Positions 34,747 through 44,708 of a stretch of 64,000 nt of DNA are shown piece after piece (the first letter of the stretch is position 1; every line of letters starts with the position of its first letter). Position numbers and translations under genes: made by a program. The notes below the pieces were generated by a model. That model did not search any database, was not told where the DNA came from, and worked only from the letters and a program-made list of their open reading frames with translations. The stretch is taken from the NCBI RefSeq assembly GCF_003399445.1, contig NZ_QUQO01000001.1, positions 2,167,001 to 2,231,000 on the forward strand. Reading direction: 5' to 3'. Source of the stretch: Parvularcula marina (GTDB lineage: Bacteria; Pseudomonadota; Alphaproteobacteria; Caulobacterales; Parvularculaceae).

Positions 34747-35555
34747 GGCAGATAATCCGGTTTGTGAAGCGTGACGGGGATGTCTTCGGCCATCGCGGCC
34801 TCGCCGTCCAGCCGGTCGAGCCGTACAATGGCGAGCCCTGTGCCGCCCACTGCATGACGGATTTCCCCGACCGTGCGTCCCTCCTGTTTAAGGGAAGTGC
34901 CGGGGGTGAGGTTATCGCCGCGCACAATATAGGTCCGCTTACGGATTTCACCTTTGCGGAACATGCGGCTGGCGACTTCCTGGCCGACAAAGCATCCCTT
35001 TTTGTGGTCGATGCCGTGCAGGGCATCAAGGTTCACATCAAGAGGGAACGCTTCTGCCTCGCCAATGCCTGCGCCCATATCGGGGATGCCGAGGGTGAGC
35101 TGGTGGGCAAGGTATGTGTCTTCCGTATCCGGAATGCCACTCACTCGCGGGGCCAGCCATCGGAAACCGAGCTCCGCATGGCGGGGATCGGGAGCGGCGG
35201 CGATGGCTCCCTCAAGCACGCTGTCTTCATCAGGGAAGACGCACACCAGATAGTCCGCCGTCACATCACTCATCTCGACCTTCGCCCGCAGGCGATAAAG
35301 CATGAGCTTTTTGAGAAAGCCCGGCCCCCGCCCTGTGGGCAGGTCGGCATAAATATCCTCGGCCGTCATGGTCAGGAACAGGGTCTCAAGGATCTTCCCC
35401 TGCGGCGTCAGGAGTGCGGCATAAAGCGCGCGGCCTTCGGCGAGGTGATCCATATTGGCTGTCAAAAGCCCCTGCAGCAGGGACTTGGTGTCAGGCCCGG
35501 AGAGTTTGAGGATATCACGGGAGAGGCGGGTCGGGGATAATGTCATGGGAGCCAT
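34743..35555 (-). CDS. ygfZ: YgfZ/GcvT-like folate-binding protein
   Basis: A 270-residue member of the aminomethyltransferase fold with the YgfZ signature KKGCFVGQEVASRM (conserved Cys). YgfZ/IBA57 proteins support maturation or repair of certain Fe-S enzymes with folate. A good nearby client would be NadA, but that is speculation. Starts at 35555 or 35546 are both possible; neither has a clear ribosome-binding site. Confidence 0.9.
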   Translation of the reverse strand: MAPMTLSPTRLSRDILKLSGPDTKSLLQGLLTANMDHLAEGRALYAALLTPQGKILETLFLTMTAEDIYADLPTGRGPGFLKKLMLYRLRAKVEMSDVTADYLVCVFPDEDSVLEGAIAAAPDPRHAELGFRWLAPRVSGIPDTEDTYLAHQLTLGIPDMGAGIGEAEAFPLDVNLDALHGIDHKKGCFVGQEVASRMFRKGEIRKRTYIVRGDNLTPGTSLKQEGRTVGEIRHAVGGTGLAIVRLDRLDGEAAMAEDIPVTLHKPDYLP

Positions 35556-35585
35556 TTAGGCCCGGTTGAGGCCCGTTGCATCCCC

Positions 35586-37640
35586 CTAGCCCTGTGGCCC
35601 TCTCACACGCACTTTGGTGACGGTCGAGCGCCCTGCCGCATCGACAACTTCGAGCCGGTAAAAGCCGGGGCCGCCCGGCTGCCAGATCGGCGCGCCACCC
35701 GCATCAAGGCCGATAGGCTGACCGTCCGCATACCACTGGAGCGGTCCTGTACCGCGTGCTGAAAGGACGAATTCGCGGGCCGGGCTGTCCGCCCAGATTT
35801 CCGCCTCATCGGGGGGGAAGAGGATCTGCGGCGGTGCATTGTCCGGCGTGAATCGGGCAAGGGGGGAAGGCGCATCCGGCAGCGCCTCGATTTTCTCCGC
35901 ACCCGTCTCATCTGGCAAGGTCCGGCGGATGGCATCGAACAGATCGAACAGGAGCGGGGCTGCGGCCTGCCGCCCGGTCACACCGGGGCGCGGCGTGCCA
36001 TCCGCATAGCCGGTCCAGACGATGACGGCATAATTGCCTGAAACCCCTGCCGCCCAGGCATCACGGAAGCCGTAAGACGTGCCTGTCTTGAAGGCGATGT
36101 GCCGGGCGCCGGTCGTCAGTTTGGAGGGCATCCGGCCCGGCGGGGGCGGGGCGCCTTTGAGGATGGTCAGGATTTCCGTCGCGCTTTCGGGGCTCATCAA
36201 CGGATAGCCCTTGGCACTGCGGTTGGCTTCTTCTTCTTCAGGGGTGAAGGCGAGCGGCAGGGCCTCACCCTCATCGCCGAGCGCGGCATAGAGAATACCG
36301 AGATCCCGCATACTGATCCCGAGGCCCCCAAGCGCAATGGCGAGGCCGACATCGCTGTCAGCAGAAGACGGCATGGAGGGTGAGCCGCCCGCAAATGTCA
36401 GGGCAGAGAGGAACCGGGCGGCCCCGACCTCATCGAGCACCTGCACGGCGGGGACGTTCAAAGAGTGTTGAAGCGCGGCGGCGATGGTGACTTCGCCGCG
36501 GAAGGTGCGGTCGAAATTCTCCGGGCTGTAGCTGGCAAAGCGGCTGGGCAGATCGTTGATCACCGTGCCGGGTGCGGCAGCGCCGTCATCAAAGGCAAGC
36601 CCATAGATAAAGGGTTTGAGGGTCGAGCCCGGAGAGCGGCGGCGATTGGTGAGATCAAGCCAGCCGCCGGCGCGGTCGCGGCCTGCCGAACCGACGGCAG
36701 CCCGAACGGCCCGGCCATCAATCTCGATGATGAGGGCGGCGGCCTGCACATTCTCGCCGCTGGAAATGGCAGCCGCGCGGACCAGGCGTTCTGCTTCGTC
36801 CTGAAGGCCCCAGTCGAGTGTGGTCGTGAAACTGCCCGATTTGTCCATCCGTTGACGGATGGTATCGCTGATCTGCCATGCATCGCCGGGGAAGGCGGCG
36901 CGGGTAGCGGGGACATCCTCAAGCCCCGCATCTTCGGCAGTCGTCGCCGCAAGGACGCCATTCTCCGCAAGTCGGGTCAGGATCGAATTGCGGGTCGCCT
37001 TGGCGATGCCCGGTTTGCGATCGGGGCGGCGCGCCTCAGGCGATTGAGGCAGGGCGATGAGGAGCGCGATCTCCTCAGGCGTCAGGGCTTCGGGTGGACG
37101 GCCGAAATAGGCAAGCGAGGCCGACCGCACCCCTTCGAGATTGCCGCCATAGGGCGCGAGCGTCAGGTAAAGCTCGAGGATTTCCTGTTTCGACAGCCGC
37201 GCTTCGAGCTGGAGCGCGCGGAAGCTCTCAATGATCTTGGAGCGGAGCGTCCGCTCGCGCGGTTCCAGCAGGCGGGCGGTCTGCATGGTGATGGTCGAGG
37301 CGCCGGACGTGATCTCACGATTGGCGGCGGCACTCGCAAGCGCGCGGAAGACGGCCAGCGGGTCAACGCCCGGATGCTCGTAGAAACGCTTGTCCTCAAT
37401 GCGGATCAGGGCGTCAATATAGTCCGTGTCAATCGTGTCGACATCGGCGGCGAGCCGCCAGCGGCCATCCTCAACGGGAAAGGCGCGGAGCGGACGGCCT
37501 TCGCGGTCGGTGATAACGGTTGAGACCTGCTCGCCCCGTTCGATGGGCGGCGGGAAGAGCCGGTCAAGCGCGATGACGCCGATGGCGAGGGCCGCAACAG
37601 AGGCGGCCCCCCATTTGAGATATCGGCGCAGGCCCGCCAT
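35586..37640 (-). CDS. pbpC: Penicillin-binding protein 1C
   Basis: Bifunctional peptidoglycan synthase, 684 residues. Membrane anchor about residues 9-27; GT51 domain with ALIRIEDKRFYEHPGVDP and GASTITMQTARLLEP; transpeptidase domain with SxxK in RSPGSTLKPF, SxN as HSLN and KTG in FKTGTSYGFRDAWA; C-terminal BiPBP_C beta domain (QILFPPDEAEIW to the end). Its ATG overlaps the stop of the alpha-2-macroglobulin gene as TGATG. This pair is conserved in many Gram-negatives and is thought to act together when the envelope is breached. Confidence 0.95.
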   Translation of the reverse strand: MAGLRRYLKWGAASVAALAIGVIALDRLFPPPIERGEQVSTVITDREGRPLRAFPVEDGRWRLAADVDTIDTDYIDALIRIEDKRFYEHPGVDPLAVFRALASAAANREITSGASTITMQTARLLEPRERTLRSKIIESFRALQLEARLSKQEILELYLTLAPYGGNLEGVRSASLAYFGRPPEALTPEEIALLIALPQSPEARRPDRKPGIAKATRNSILTRLAENGVLAATTAEDAGLEDVPATRAAFPGDAWQISDTIRQRMDKSGSFTTTLDWGLQDEAERLVRAAAISSGENVQAAALIIEIDGRAVRAAVGSAGRDRAGGWLDLTNRRRSPGSTLKPFIYGLAFDDGAAAPGTVINDLPSRFASYSPENFDRTFRGEVTIAAALQHSLNVPAVQVLDEVGAARFLSALTFAGGSPSMPSSADSDVGLAIALGGLGISMRDLGILYAALGDEGEALPLAFTPEEEEANRSAKGYPLMSPESATEILTILKGAPPPPGRMPSKLTTGARHIAFKTGTSYGFRDAWAAGVSGNYAVIVWTGYADGTPRPGVTGRQAAAPLLFDLFDAIRRTLPDETGAEKIEALPDAPSPLARFTPDNAPPQILFPPDEAEIWADSPAREFVLSARGTGPLQWYADGQPIGLDAGGAPIWQPGGPGFYRLEVVDAAGRSTVTKVRVRGPQG

Positions 37641-40600
37641 CAGGGGGCGATGGAGACCGTGCCGGAAGCCGAACGGCCGGTGACGTCGGGACGGTACATG
37701 TCCTCGGCGACCGCGCCCGGCATGGTGAATTCACCGGGCGTCACGGCACGGACGATATAGGCGAGCCGCCGCGAGATCAGCCCTTGCGTGTCGATCGCCG
37801 CAACGAAACGGTCATCGCGCGCTTCGGCGACATTGGGCAGGGCCACCGTGCCGAGGAAGGTGTAGGGCCCGTTGGGCGCTGCATCCTCGGGACGGATCAC
37901 CGTTTCGATCTCAAAGCCCGCAGGCAGAAGATCGGCGATGATATAGGAGGCATAAGCCCGGCGCTCCGGCGTCAGGGTCAGCCAGACGACCATGCGGTCG
38001 CCGCGCTCAACAGAACCGAGATCGATTTCCTCACCGTAAAGGTCCGTGAACCGCTTATCGATGGTCAGATCGGCGGATTGGGCCGGCGGCGGGCTCGACG
38101 GGGAGCCGCTGGCAAGGACCGTCACCCAGACGGGGCTGTCGCCTTCATTGGTGAAGGGGCCAGCGTTTTCGAGGCCAGCCGGATTCAGCTCGAGCGGCTG
38201 GGGGGCTTCCTCATTGTGATAGGAAACGCGGACCTTTGCCGTGTCCCCGGCAATGGCGCGCGCAGCCATGATCATCTGCGCTTTTTCCTGCGTCGTGAGC
38301 GAGCGGGGCTCGGGCACATCGCGGGCAAGGCGCGGAACCAGTTTCTCGACAATGTCGGTGTACCCCGCTTCTGCGGCGAGGGCCGTGATGGCGGCAAGGT
38401 CGCGGCGCGGCGTCTGGTACCAGTCGCCGTCATTCTCGTAGCCGATCTTCTCGACCGCCTTCTCGAAGGCATTGGCCGCGCGGGCTCGGTCACCAATGGC
38501 CGCAAGACCGGCGGCGATATGCGCACGGGCGAGCGGGCTCTCGATCTTCTCGAGCATCTCGTCATGCATATAGCGCAGGCGCGAACGTTCCGCCCGGCCG
38601 TTCCGGGCAAGGACGTAAAGCGCGTAGGCCGTGCTGCGGTTCTGCATCCGGTCGGACGTATCCGCCGTATATTGCTGGGGCGGCAGGGTCACATCATAGC
38701 CGGAGCTGCGATAGAACTGACCGCGAGCCAGCGGCGTGAGTGCATCGAGCGCACGGGTCACCGCGGCCTCCGGCACAGCATAGCCCTGCTCTTTGGCGCG
38801 GGTCAGGAAATCGGCGGCATAGGCGCCAATCCATGGCCGCGCATTCTGGTCCCCGATCCGCCACAGCCCGAAGGCGCCTTGCGCATTCTGACGCGACAGA
38901 AGGGTTTCGATGGCTTCGTGGATTTCAGGGCGCACCCCATCCGGTCCAGCAACACCTTCCAGCCCTGCGAGCTGTTCAGCATAGAGCAGCGGCATGGTGC
39001 GGCTGACGAGCTGTTCTGTGCACGCATAGGCATAGCGATAGAGCGAGGCATAAAGCGCCGCCGTATCAATCGGCGTTGCCGCTGCGCTGATCTGCGCGAG
39101 CTCCGTGCCGGAGATGAACCCGGAGAGAAGATCCGCAGGCGGTGTATAGCTCTCCCCAGGGGCGAGGGTGAATTTCTCAACCCGCGTGACCGGCCAGAAT
39201 GCCGGGCGCACTTCGATGGGATAGGAGCTGGAGACAATATAGCCGCCCGGCCCCTTGGCCGTGATCGCAAGGTCGGCAAGGCCGACTTCATCCGCCTTGA
39301 TGCGGACGTTTTCGTCCTTGCGATCGCCTGCATTGAGCGTGAGCTTGAGATCGCCATTAGGCACGCTGACCTCGCCGGAGCTGACAACGGAGATGTCATA
39401 CTCGCCCTCGGGCCCCGCGACATTGTCGGCAGTGACGGTGGCGAGCGCCTCGTCGCCCGGCGCAAGGAAGCGCGGCAGGATGAGTTCTGCAGGCACATCA
39501 TCACGGACGGTGAGCGGCTGGTCGGCAGAGCCGATGCCTTCATCCGACCAGACAACGGCCATCAGGCGAAGCTCGCCGTTAAAGTCAGGCAGTTTGAGCG
39601 GCACTGTTGCGCGCCCGTCGCGGCCCATCTCAACGACGCCCGAGAAGAGCGCGACCGTTTTAGTGGGAACGACCGTGAGGCCAGCCCCGCCGATCTGGTC
39701 GCCGCCCGAGCGGATCGGTGATGCTGCGCCCTGGTTCGGGTCAAGCAGCCGTCCGTAATCGTCATAAAGATTTACGCCCAGCGCTGATTTGCCGAAGAAC
39801 CAGTCCAGCGGCTGAGGCGAGTCGAATTTGGTGAGCAGCAGGATACCCTCATCGACTGCGGCGAGCGTGACATAGGCTTTGCCGCGCGGGCCGTCCTGCG
39901 CGACGATATCGACATTATAGGTCTGGTTGGGTGTGACCGGACCCGGCGCGTTGATCATCACCTCATAGCTGCGGTCAGAGACATCGACCGGCACGTAGGC
40001 GACGCCGACGGCGCGGCGCGGACGCGGCTGGGTCACCGCATCACGCGGGGTGTAGACTGTCACCATGACGTATGCGCCAGAGCCCCAGTCCTCAGAGACG
40101 GGCAGGGCGATTTCGGCGCCGGCTTCCTCAACGCTGACCTGCCGTGTCAGGAGGACTTCGTCGGTGGCCACCACGACTTCGGCAAGGCCTGCATAGGGCG
40201 CCTTGATGGTCAGCGTGGCCCGTTCTCCCACCGTGACGGGGTCTTCGGGCGCAGAGACGCGCACCTGATCGGGGGCTTCGACGCCATCGACGGTGCGGCC
40301 GCGCCAGCCGACCCAGAAGCCTTTGGAGGCAAGGTCTTCGCCATTCATCGTGGCGTAGAGGGTGTAATCGCCCCAATCGAGTTCCGGCGTGTTGATGAGG
40401 GCGGGTTCGCCTTCACCGGTGATACTCAGCACACCCGATTCAATCGGCACGATGCGTTCTGACCGCCGCCAGCGCCATGAGCCACCCGATGTGCGGTACC
40501 AGTCGTAATCATAATCGCGGCGGACCAGTCGCCAGCCGATCTCGGCATCCGTGGCCGCGCCCTTGGCATCGACCGCGATGACCTCGAAGCTCGCTTCCTT

Positions 40601-42487
40601 GCCGCGCTCCGCCCGGCCGTCAAAGCCGGGTTTCATGCCAAGATAGACATCACGCGGATGATAGGGGATGCGGACATCATCGGCGACAACGCGGCCGCCT
40701 GGCTCCTCGACCTCGACCACCGCGCGGACGCGCAAGGGTTTGGTTGAGTCAAGACCGCGCGCGGCAATCGCCAGCGGGACAGCGGCCTTGCCTTCGCCAT
40801 CGGCTGTGGTTTCGGGCAGGTCGAACTGGATCTGCGAGAAGCGCTCATCATGCATGCCGAAGCTGTAGCCTGCCCAGTCCTTGAACGGATTATAGGCGGT
40901 CTCAACGCGCGCCGTGCCGCGCACCGGCAGGCCTGCGCCCGGCGCACCGTAAAGGAAACGGGCGCTGGCCTCGATCATGCGGGTCTCGCCCGAGCGCATC
41001 GGGGTATCGGTATCAGCATCAAGCTCAAGAGCGATCCGCTGGGGGATGAAATCTTCGACCGAGAAGCTGGTGCTGCCGACTGTGCCGGCGCCGTCAAGCT
41101 CAACGGCAATGCGCCAGATGCCCCGTGCGGCGGCTTTCGGCAGGGCAAAGGGCTGGGAGAGCCCGCCTGCATTGGCGAGTTCCTCGAACCGGACGCGTGC
41201 CTGCTCGATGCCATTCGGCTGATAGAGAACGAGCGCACCGGCCCGGTCCTCAACCGCATGGCCCGCTGCATCACGCAGGAGGAGGCTCGCCTGCACGGTC
41301 TCGCCGGGACGGTAGATACCACGATCAAGATAGAGGAAGGCATCGGCCATGTCCGGGCGGTAGCGGCCAGAGACCGGCTCATTCGAGAGATCAACCGGCG
41401 TTCGGTTAAGATCGAGAAGGGCGAAATCGCCTTCCCGGCCATAGGCCATCAGCATGCTGGGTGTGTTGCCTTCATCCCCGGCCATCATGGCCGCGGAGAA
41501 ATCAACCTGGCCGCTGCCATTGGTTTTCTTTGTACCGAGAATCTCATTCGAGCGGGCAACGAGCTGCACCTCGACACCGGAGACCGGCTCTGCGCTTTGC
41601 AGCGACCGGACGGTGACGTTGAGCCCGTCCTTGCCGCGATAGGCGGTGAAAGCCAGATCGGTGACGAGCACCCAGCGGGCGGCCTCTGCCGGGCGGTTGA
41701 CGTCGCGGTCTAGTGCGCCAGCATCCTTGATCTCGACATAATAGGCGCCGGGCTCAAGCTCGCTTATGGCTTCGGCGATGGGAAAGACCGAGGTGACGGT
41801 CGAATTGGTCGGGCCCGCCGTATCAATACGGCCCTTCCAGACTTGTGTGCCGAGCTCATAGGGTTCGTCCCCGCCATATCCGTACTCGCCTTCGCCAGCG
41901 GAATAGCCTTCGGAGATGGAGCGGAAGACAAGGGCGCGGTCGGTGACGCGGGAGACCTTGATCTCGACCTCATCGACATTGACCGTGGTGAGGGCGAGGC
42001 CGTCCGCATCGATCCGGGGCAGGATCACGCCGGAGCCGGCAAAGGCAACGACCGCCGGGCGGTCATCAAAGGTCAGGGTCAGGCTCTCATCGCGCTCCAG
42101 CGTATCGCCATCGGCTGAGGGGAAGCCTGTGCGAAGTGTCAGCTCTTTTTCATCGCCATAGGAAAGCCCGCCAAGACAGAGCCGCGCGCCATCGACCCGG
42201 AGGGCGATGCGGGCATCGATATCGACATAGGCGGAGTAATCCGTGTCCGGCGAAAGGGGCTCCGAGAAGGTGAGGCAAAGCTCGGGCGTCGTTGACTCGC
42301 CGTTCACCGCATAGCGCAGGAAGGCGAACTCTTCGGGCACAGGGGCCGGGCGGGGCGCCTCGGCCGCCATTTCAGCCTCGGTGCCGGTATCCGTATCGGC
42401 TGCATCCTCCTCATTCGAGCAGGCAAGGAGTGAAAGTCCCAGAAGCGCGGCCATTGCCGTCCGCCAGACCCGATGCGTCATACTCAT
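37640..42487 (-). CDS. Bacterial alpha-2-macroglobulin (lipoprotein)
   Basis: A 1615-residue periplasmic protease trap. The lipobox is LLGLSLLACSNE (lipidated Cys about residue 26 of the chosen frame). Many MG beta domains follow (for example AFLYLDRGIYRPGETVQASL). The thioester motif CTEQ is intact at about C1156, inside a helical-toroid region. I choose the ATG at 42487 because GAGG lies just upstream; another at 42499 is in frame. It is upstream of and overlapping pbpC. The thioester means it can cross-link attacking proteases. Confidence 0.94.
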   Translation of the reverse strand: MSMTHRVWRTAMAALLGLSLLACSNEEDAADTDTGTEAEMAAEAPRPAPVPEEFAFLRYAVNGESTTPELCLTFSEPLSPDTDYSAYVDIDARIALRVDGARLCLGGLSYGDEKELTLRTGFPSADGDTLERDESLTLTFDDRPAVVAFAGSGVILPRIDADGLALTTVNVDEVEIKVSRVTDRALVFRSISEGYSAGEGEYGYGGDEPYELGTQVWKGRIDTAGPTNSTVTSVFPIAEAISELEPGAYYVEIKDAGALDRDVNRPAEAARWVLVTDLAFTAYRGKDGLNVTVRSLQSAEPVSGVEVQLVARSNEILGTKKTNGSGQVDFSAAMMAGDEGNTPSMLMAYGREGDFALLDLNRTPVDLSNEPVSGRYRPDMADAFLYLDRGIYRPGETVQASLLLRDAAGHAVEDRAGALVLYQPNGIEQARVRFEELANAGGLSQPFALPKAAARGIWRIAVELDGAGTVGSTSFSVEDFIPQRIALELDADTDTPMRSGETRMIEASARFLYGAPGAGLPVRGTARVETAYNPFKDWAGYSFGMHDERFSQIQFDLPETTADGEGKAAVPLAIAARGLDSTKPLRVRAVVEVEEPGGRVVADDVRIPYHPRDVYLGMKPGFDGRAERGKEASFEVIAVDAKGAATDAEIGWRLVRRDYDYDWYRTSGGSWRWRRSERIVPIESGVLSITGEGEPALINTPELDWGDYTLYATMNGEDLASKGFWVGWRGRTVDGVEAPDQVRVSAPEDPVTVGERATLTIKAPYAGLAEVVVATDEVLLTRQVSVEEAGAEIALPVSEDWGSGAYVMVTVYTPRDAVTQPRPRRAVGVAYVPVDVSDRSYEVMINAPGPVTPNQTYNVDIVAQDGPRGKAYVTLAAVDEGILLLTKFDSPQPLDWFFGKSALGVNLYDDYGRLLDPNQGAASPIRSGGDQIGGAGLTVVPTKTVALFSGVVEMGRDGRATVPLKLPDFNGELRLMAVVWSDEGIGSADQPLTVRDDVPAELILPRFLAPGDEALATVTADNVAGPEGEYDISVVSSGEVSVPNGDLKLTLNAGDRKDENVRIKADEVGLADLAITAKGPGGYIVSSSYPIEVRPAFWPVTRVEKFTLAPGESYTPPADLLSGFISGTELAQISAAATPIDTAALYASLYRYAYACTEQLVSRTMPLLYAEQLAGLEGVAGPDGVRPEIHEAIETLLSRQNAQGAFGLWRIGDQNARPWIGAYAADFLTRAKEQGYAVPEAAVTRALDALTPLARGQFYRSSGYDVTLPPQQYTADTSDRMQNRSTAYALYVLARNGRAERSRLRYMHDEMLEKIESPLARAHIAAGLAAIGDRARAANAFEKAVEKIGYENDGDWYQTPRRDLAAITALAAEAGYTDIVEKLVPRLARDVPEPRSLTTQEKAQMIMAARAIAGDTAKVRVSYHNEEAPQPLELNPAGLENAGPFTNEGDSPVWVTVLASGSPSSPPPAQSADLTIDKRFTDLYGEEIDLGSVERGDRMVVWLTLTPERRAYASYIIADLLPAGFEIETVIRPEDAAPNGPYTFLGTVALPNVAEARDDRFVAAIDTQGLISRRLAYIVRAVTPGEFTMPGAVAEDMYRPDVTGRSASGTVSIAP

Positions 42488-42625
42488 TCCCTCTTCCATG
42501 ATGAGCCCCTATTACCCCCTGCTTTTAGGGCGATGGGCCGTGTCGCGAAACACCTGACTACCGCAAACCCTGACTGGGGCGGCGGCAAGGCGCGTGAATG
42601 GCCAAGTGCGGGTAAAATGAAGGCG

Positions 42626-44626
42626 TTAGCGCCCGAAGAACGCATCCCTCAGGATCTCGCCCACACTTGGAGATTGTTCCGTCTCGTCGTCTTCACCCAG
42701 CTTTCCGAAGTCCCAGGTGATATAAAGGAGGTCGTCAAAGGCCCGCCGGGCGCGCTCATAGCTCTGGGCGTCCTCCGCCGGAATGGCGCGGCCCTCGGTC
42801 CGGATCGCCCATCGCAGATGCAGCCGCTCGCCGTCTTCTTTGGTCTCGAAATCGACCGAGAGGGGGCCGATACGGCTCGACACCGCCTCCATGCCGTCAT
42901 GGGTGCCGCCATTCTCGACGATCACTTCATGAACAGCGTTGAGAGGGTGCGGGATCGCGATTGGGGCCTTGCGATCCTTCCCGTCGACTTCGGGCAGGTC
43001 GTAATCCACCGAATAGGCCGAATAGGCGAATTCATCATCGAGATCGTCGGCCTCGAAATCCTCAAAGGCGAGGCTGTAGGATTCCATCATGGTGATGAGG
43101 TTGGCGTCGCGGTCGTCCGTCACCTTGATCCGCTCAACCATGTCGAGGCCCGGATAACGCTTGCGGTACCAGTCGCGGTAATTCTCCGACATCGTCCTGT
43201 TCGAGGTCTCGCTGATATCGCCGCGCATGACGTCGGCGGCGCGGCCATGAAAGACCGAGGCGACGGTGAAGGCGATGTCGCCTGAATCCTCAAATGCGTA
43301 AGTCTCGACGACTTCCTTTTCGGGCGCATCGAGCGGGCTGTCATTCATTTCTTCGAGTTCAGCACCGGGGCGGATCGGCAGGGCCCAGGAATAGCGCGGC
43401 GCATAAATCTCCGGGAATACTCCGCCCTGCAGCGACCAGGTCGCGTCGATGTAATGCGGTTTGCCCTGCCATTCGATCCGCACAATGACGTGATCGAAAT
43501 GGACCGGCCCCGGAGCGACCAGTGGCAGCAGCGCCCCTTCATCCGAATGCACCAGCGCCGGGACAGCCTCATAGCCCATATGGCGCAGCATGGCTGTCAG
43601 GAGGAGGGATTTGTCCTTGCAGTCGCCATAGCCGCGCCGGCCGGTCAGCGCAGGGGGGCGGGGGCGATAGGCGCCCAGTCCGATCACGTCACTGACATAG
43701 CGGACATTGTCCTGCACATGCCGGATCGCCCAGGTGATTTTCTCCGCATCCGTCCCTTTGAGCTCATCTAGCTCTTCGGCAAGCCCCGCAGGCAGGGTCA
43801 TGTCGATGTCATAGAGATCGGCGGCCCAGGCGGCGACATCACTCCACTCATCATAGCTGGAGATCGACAGGCTGCCGCCCTGAATATGGCCGACCGGTGT
43901 GTTGGCCTCATAATCATAGATGTCGGGATGGGTTGCCTGCCACAGATATTCCGTCATACCGTTCTTGCGGCTGACGGTCATGTCCTCGGCATCGCCGCGG
44001 GTCCGGATGGTCAGCGGCAAGTCATCAGGCACGATGATCCGCCGACGGCCGAACCCTGTATCCACCACAAAGCGGGTCGGGAAATCGGCAAAGAACTCAT
44101 CCGGCCAGAGCGGCGTCTTCGCCACCAGCGTGTGGGAGACATCGATGATGTCGCCGACCCGGACATCGGGCAGCTCGGCAAAGACGGTCATGCGGCCATC
44201 AACGATACCGCGGTCAAGCTCCTGCTCCTGTCGCGCAAATTGCAGCTCCAGCCCTTCAAGGCGGTCGAGCTTTTTACCGCCCCGCCAGATCGCAACGTCA
44301 TGAAGGATGATCTCCTCCTTGGTCGGATCATAATCGAGCGACAACCGGGCGGCTTCCTCAAGCCCAGCGACGCTGGTGACGAGTTCGGCAAACCGCCAGA
44401 AGGAATCATAGCCATCGGCTGTCTTGCGGCGCTGCATGTCATAGAGAAGGACGATCGAGCCGTCCTCGGCCTCATCGCGGGAGACAAGGTCCGGGTCCGG
44501 CCGGCCCGAATCCTCAACCCATTCAGGGACGGGCGCGATCTCCGCTTTGCCGTCTTGCGCCCGCACAGGCATCAGCGCGAGAACGAGGCTTGCGCCAAAG
44601 GCGAGCGTTAGTGCCCTGAGATACAT
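42626..44626 (-). CDS. DUF3857 / transglutaminase-like secreted protein
   Basis: A 666-residue protein with a Sec signal peptide (MYLRALTLAFGASLVLALMPVRA). An N-terminal DUF3857 beta domain (about 60-220) is followed by a transglutaminase-like core with the Cys-His-Asp triad: RRGYGDCKDKSLLLTAML, VHFDHVIVRI and HYIDATWS. A further C-terminal beta region follows. Such proteins are widespread in Gram-negatives but lack a known substrate. It lies upstream of the alpha-2-macroglobulin gene on the same strand with a gap of about 140 bases, and is divergent from panE. Confidence 0.85.
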   Translation of the reverse strand: MYLRALTLAFGASLVLALMPVRAQDGKAEIAPVPEWVEDSGRPDPDLVSRDEAEDGSIVLLYDMQRRKTADGYDSFWRFAELVTSVAGLEEAARLSLDYDPTKEEIILHDVAIWRGGKKLDRLEGLELQFARQEQELDRGIVDGRMTVFAELPDVRVGDIIDVSHTLVAKTPLWPDEFFADFPTRFVVDTGFGRRRIIVPDDLPLTIRTRGDAEDMTVSRKNGMTEYLWQATHPDIYDYEANTPVGHIQGGSLSISSYDEWSDVAAWAADLYDIDMTLPAGLAEELDELKGTDAEKITWAIRHVQDNVRYVSDVIGLGAYRPRPPALTGRRGYGDCKDKSLLLTAMLRHMGYEAVPALVHSDEGALLPLVAPGPVHFDHVIVRIEWQGKPHYIDATWSLQGGVFPEIYAPRYSWALPIRPGAELEEMNDSPLDAPEKEVVETYAFEDSGDIAFTVASVFHGRAADVMRGDISETSNRTMSENYRDWYRKRYPGLDMVERIKVTDDRDANLITMMESYSLAFEDFEADDLDDEFAYSAYSVDYDLPEVDGKDRKAPIAIPHPLNAVHEVIVENGGTHDGMEAVSSRIGPLSVDFETKEDGERLHLRWAIRTEGRAIPAEDAQSYERARRAFDDLLYITWDFGKLGEDDETEQSPSVGEILRDAFFGR

Positions 44627-44708
44627 GCGTGAACTTCCCCGTCACCCTTCAAGGTGATCAAAGCATTGACGGCCAGAAGCGGCAAGAGAGAGCGGACAAG
44701 GAGCAAAG

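Noticed and set aside
37784-39721. Long plus-strand open frame of 645 codons opposite the alpha-2-macroglobulin gene
   Set aside because: It is antisense to a clear gene with conserved domains, has no recognisable motif and arises from GC-rich codon structure.
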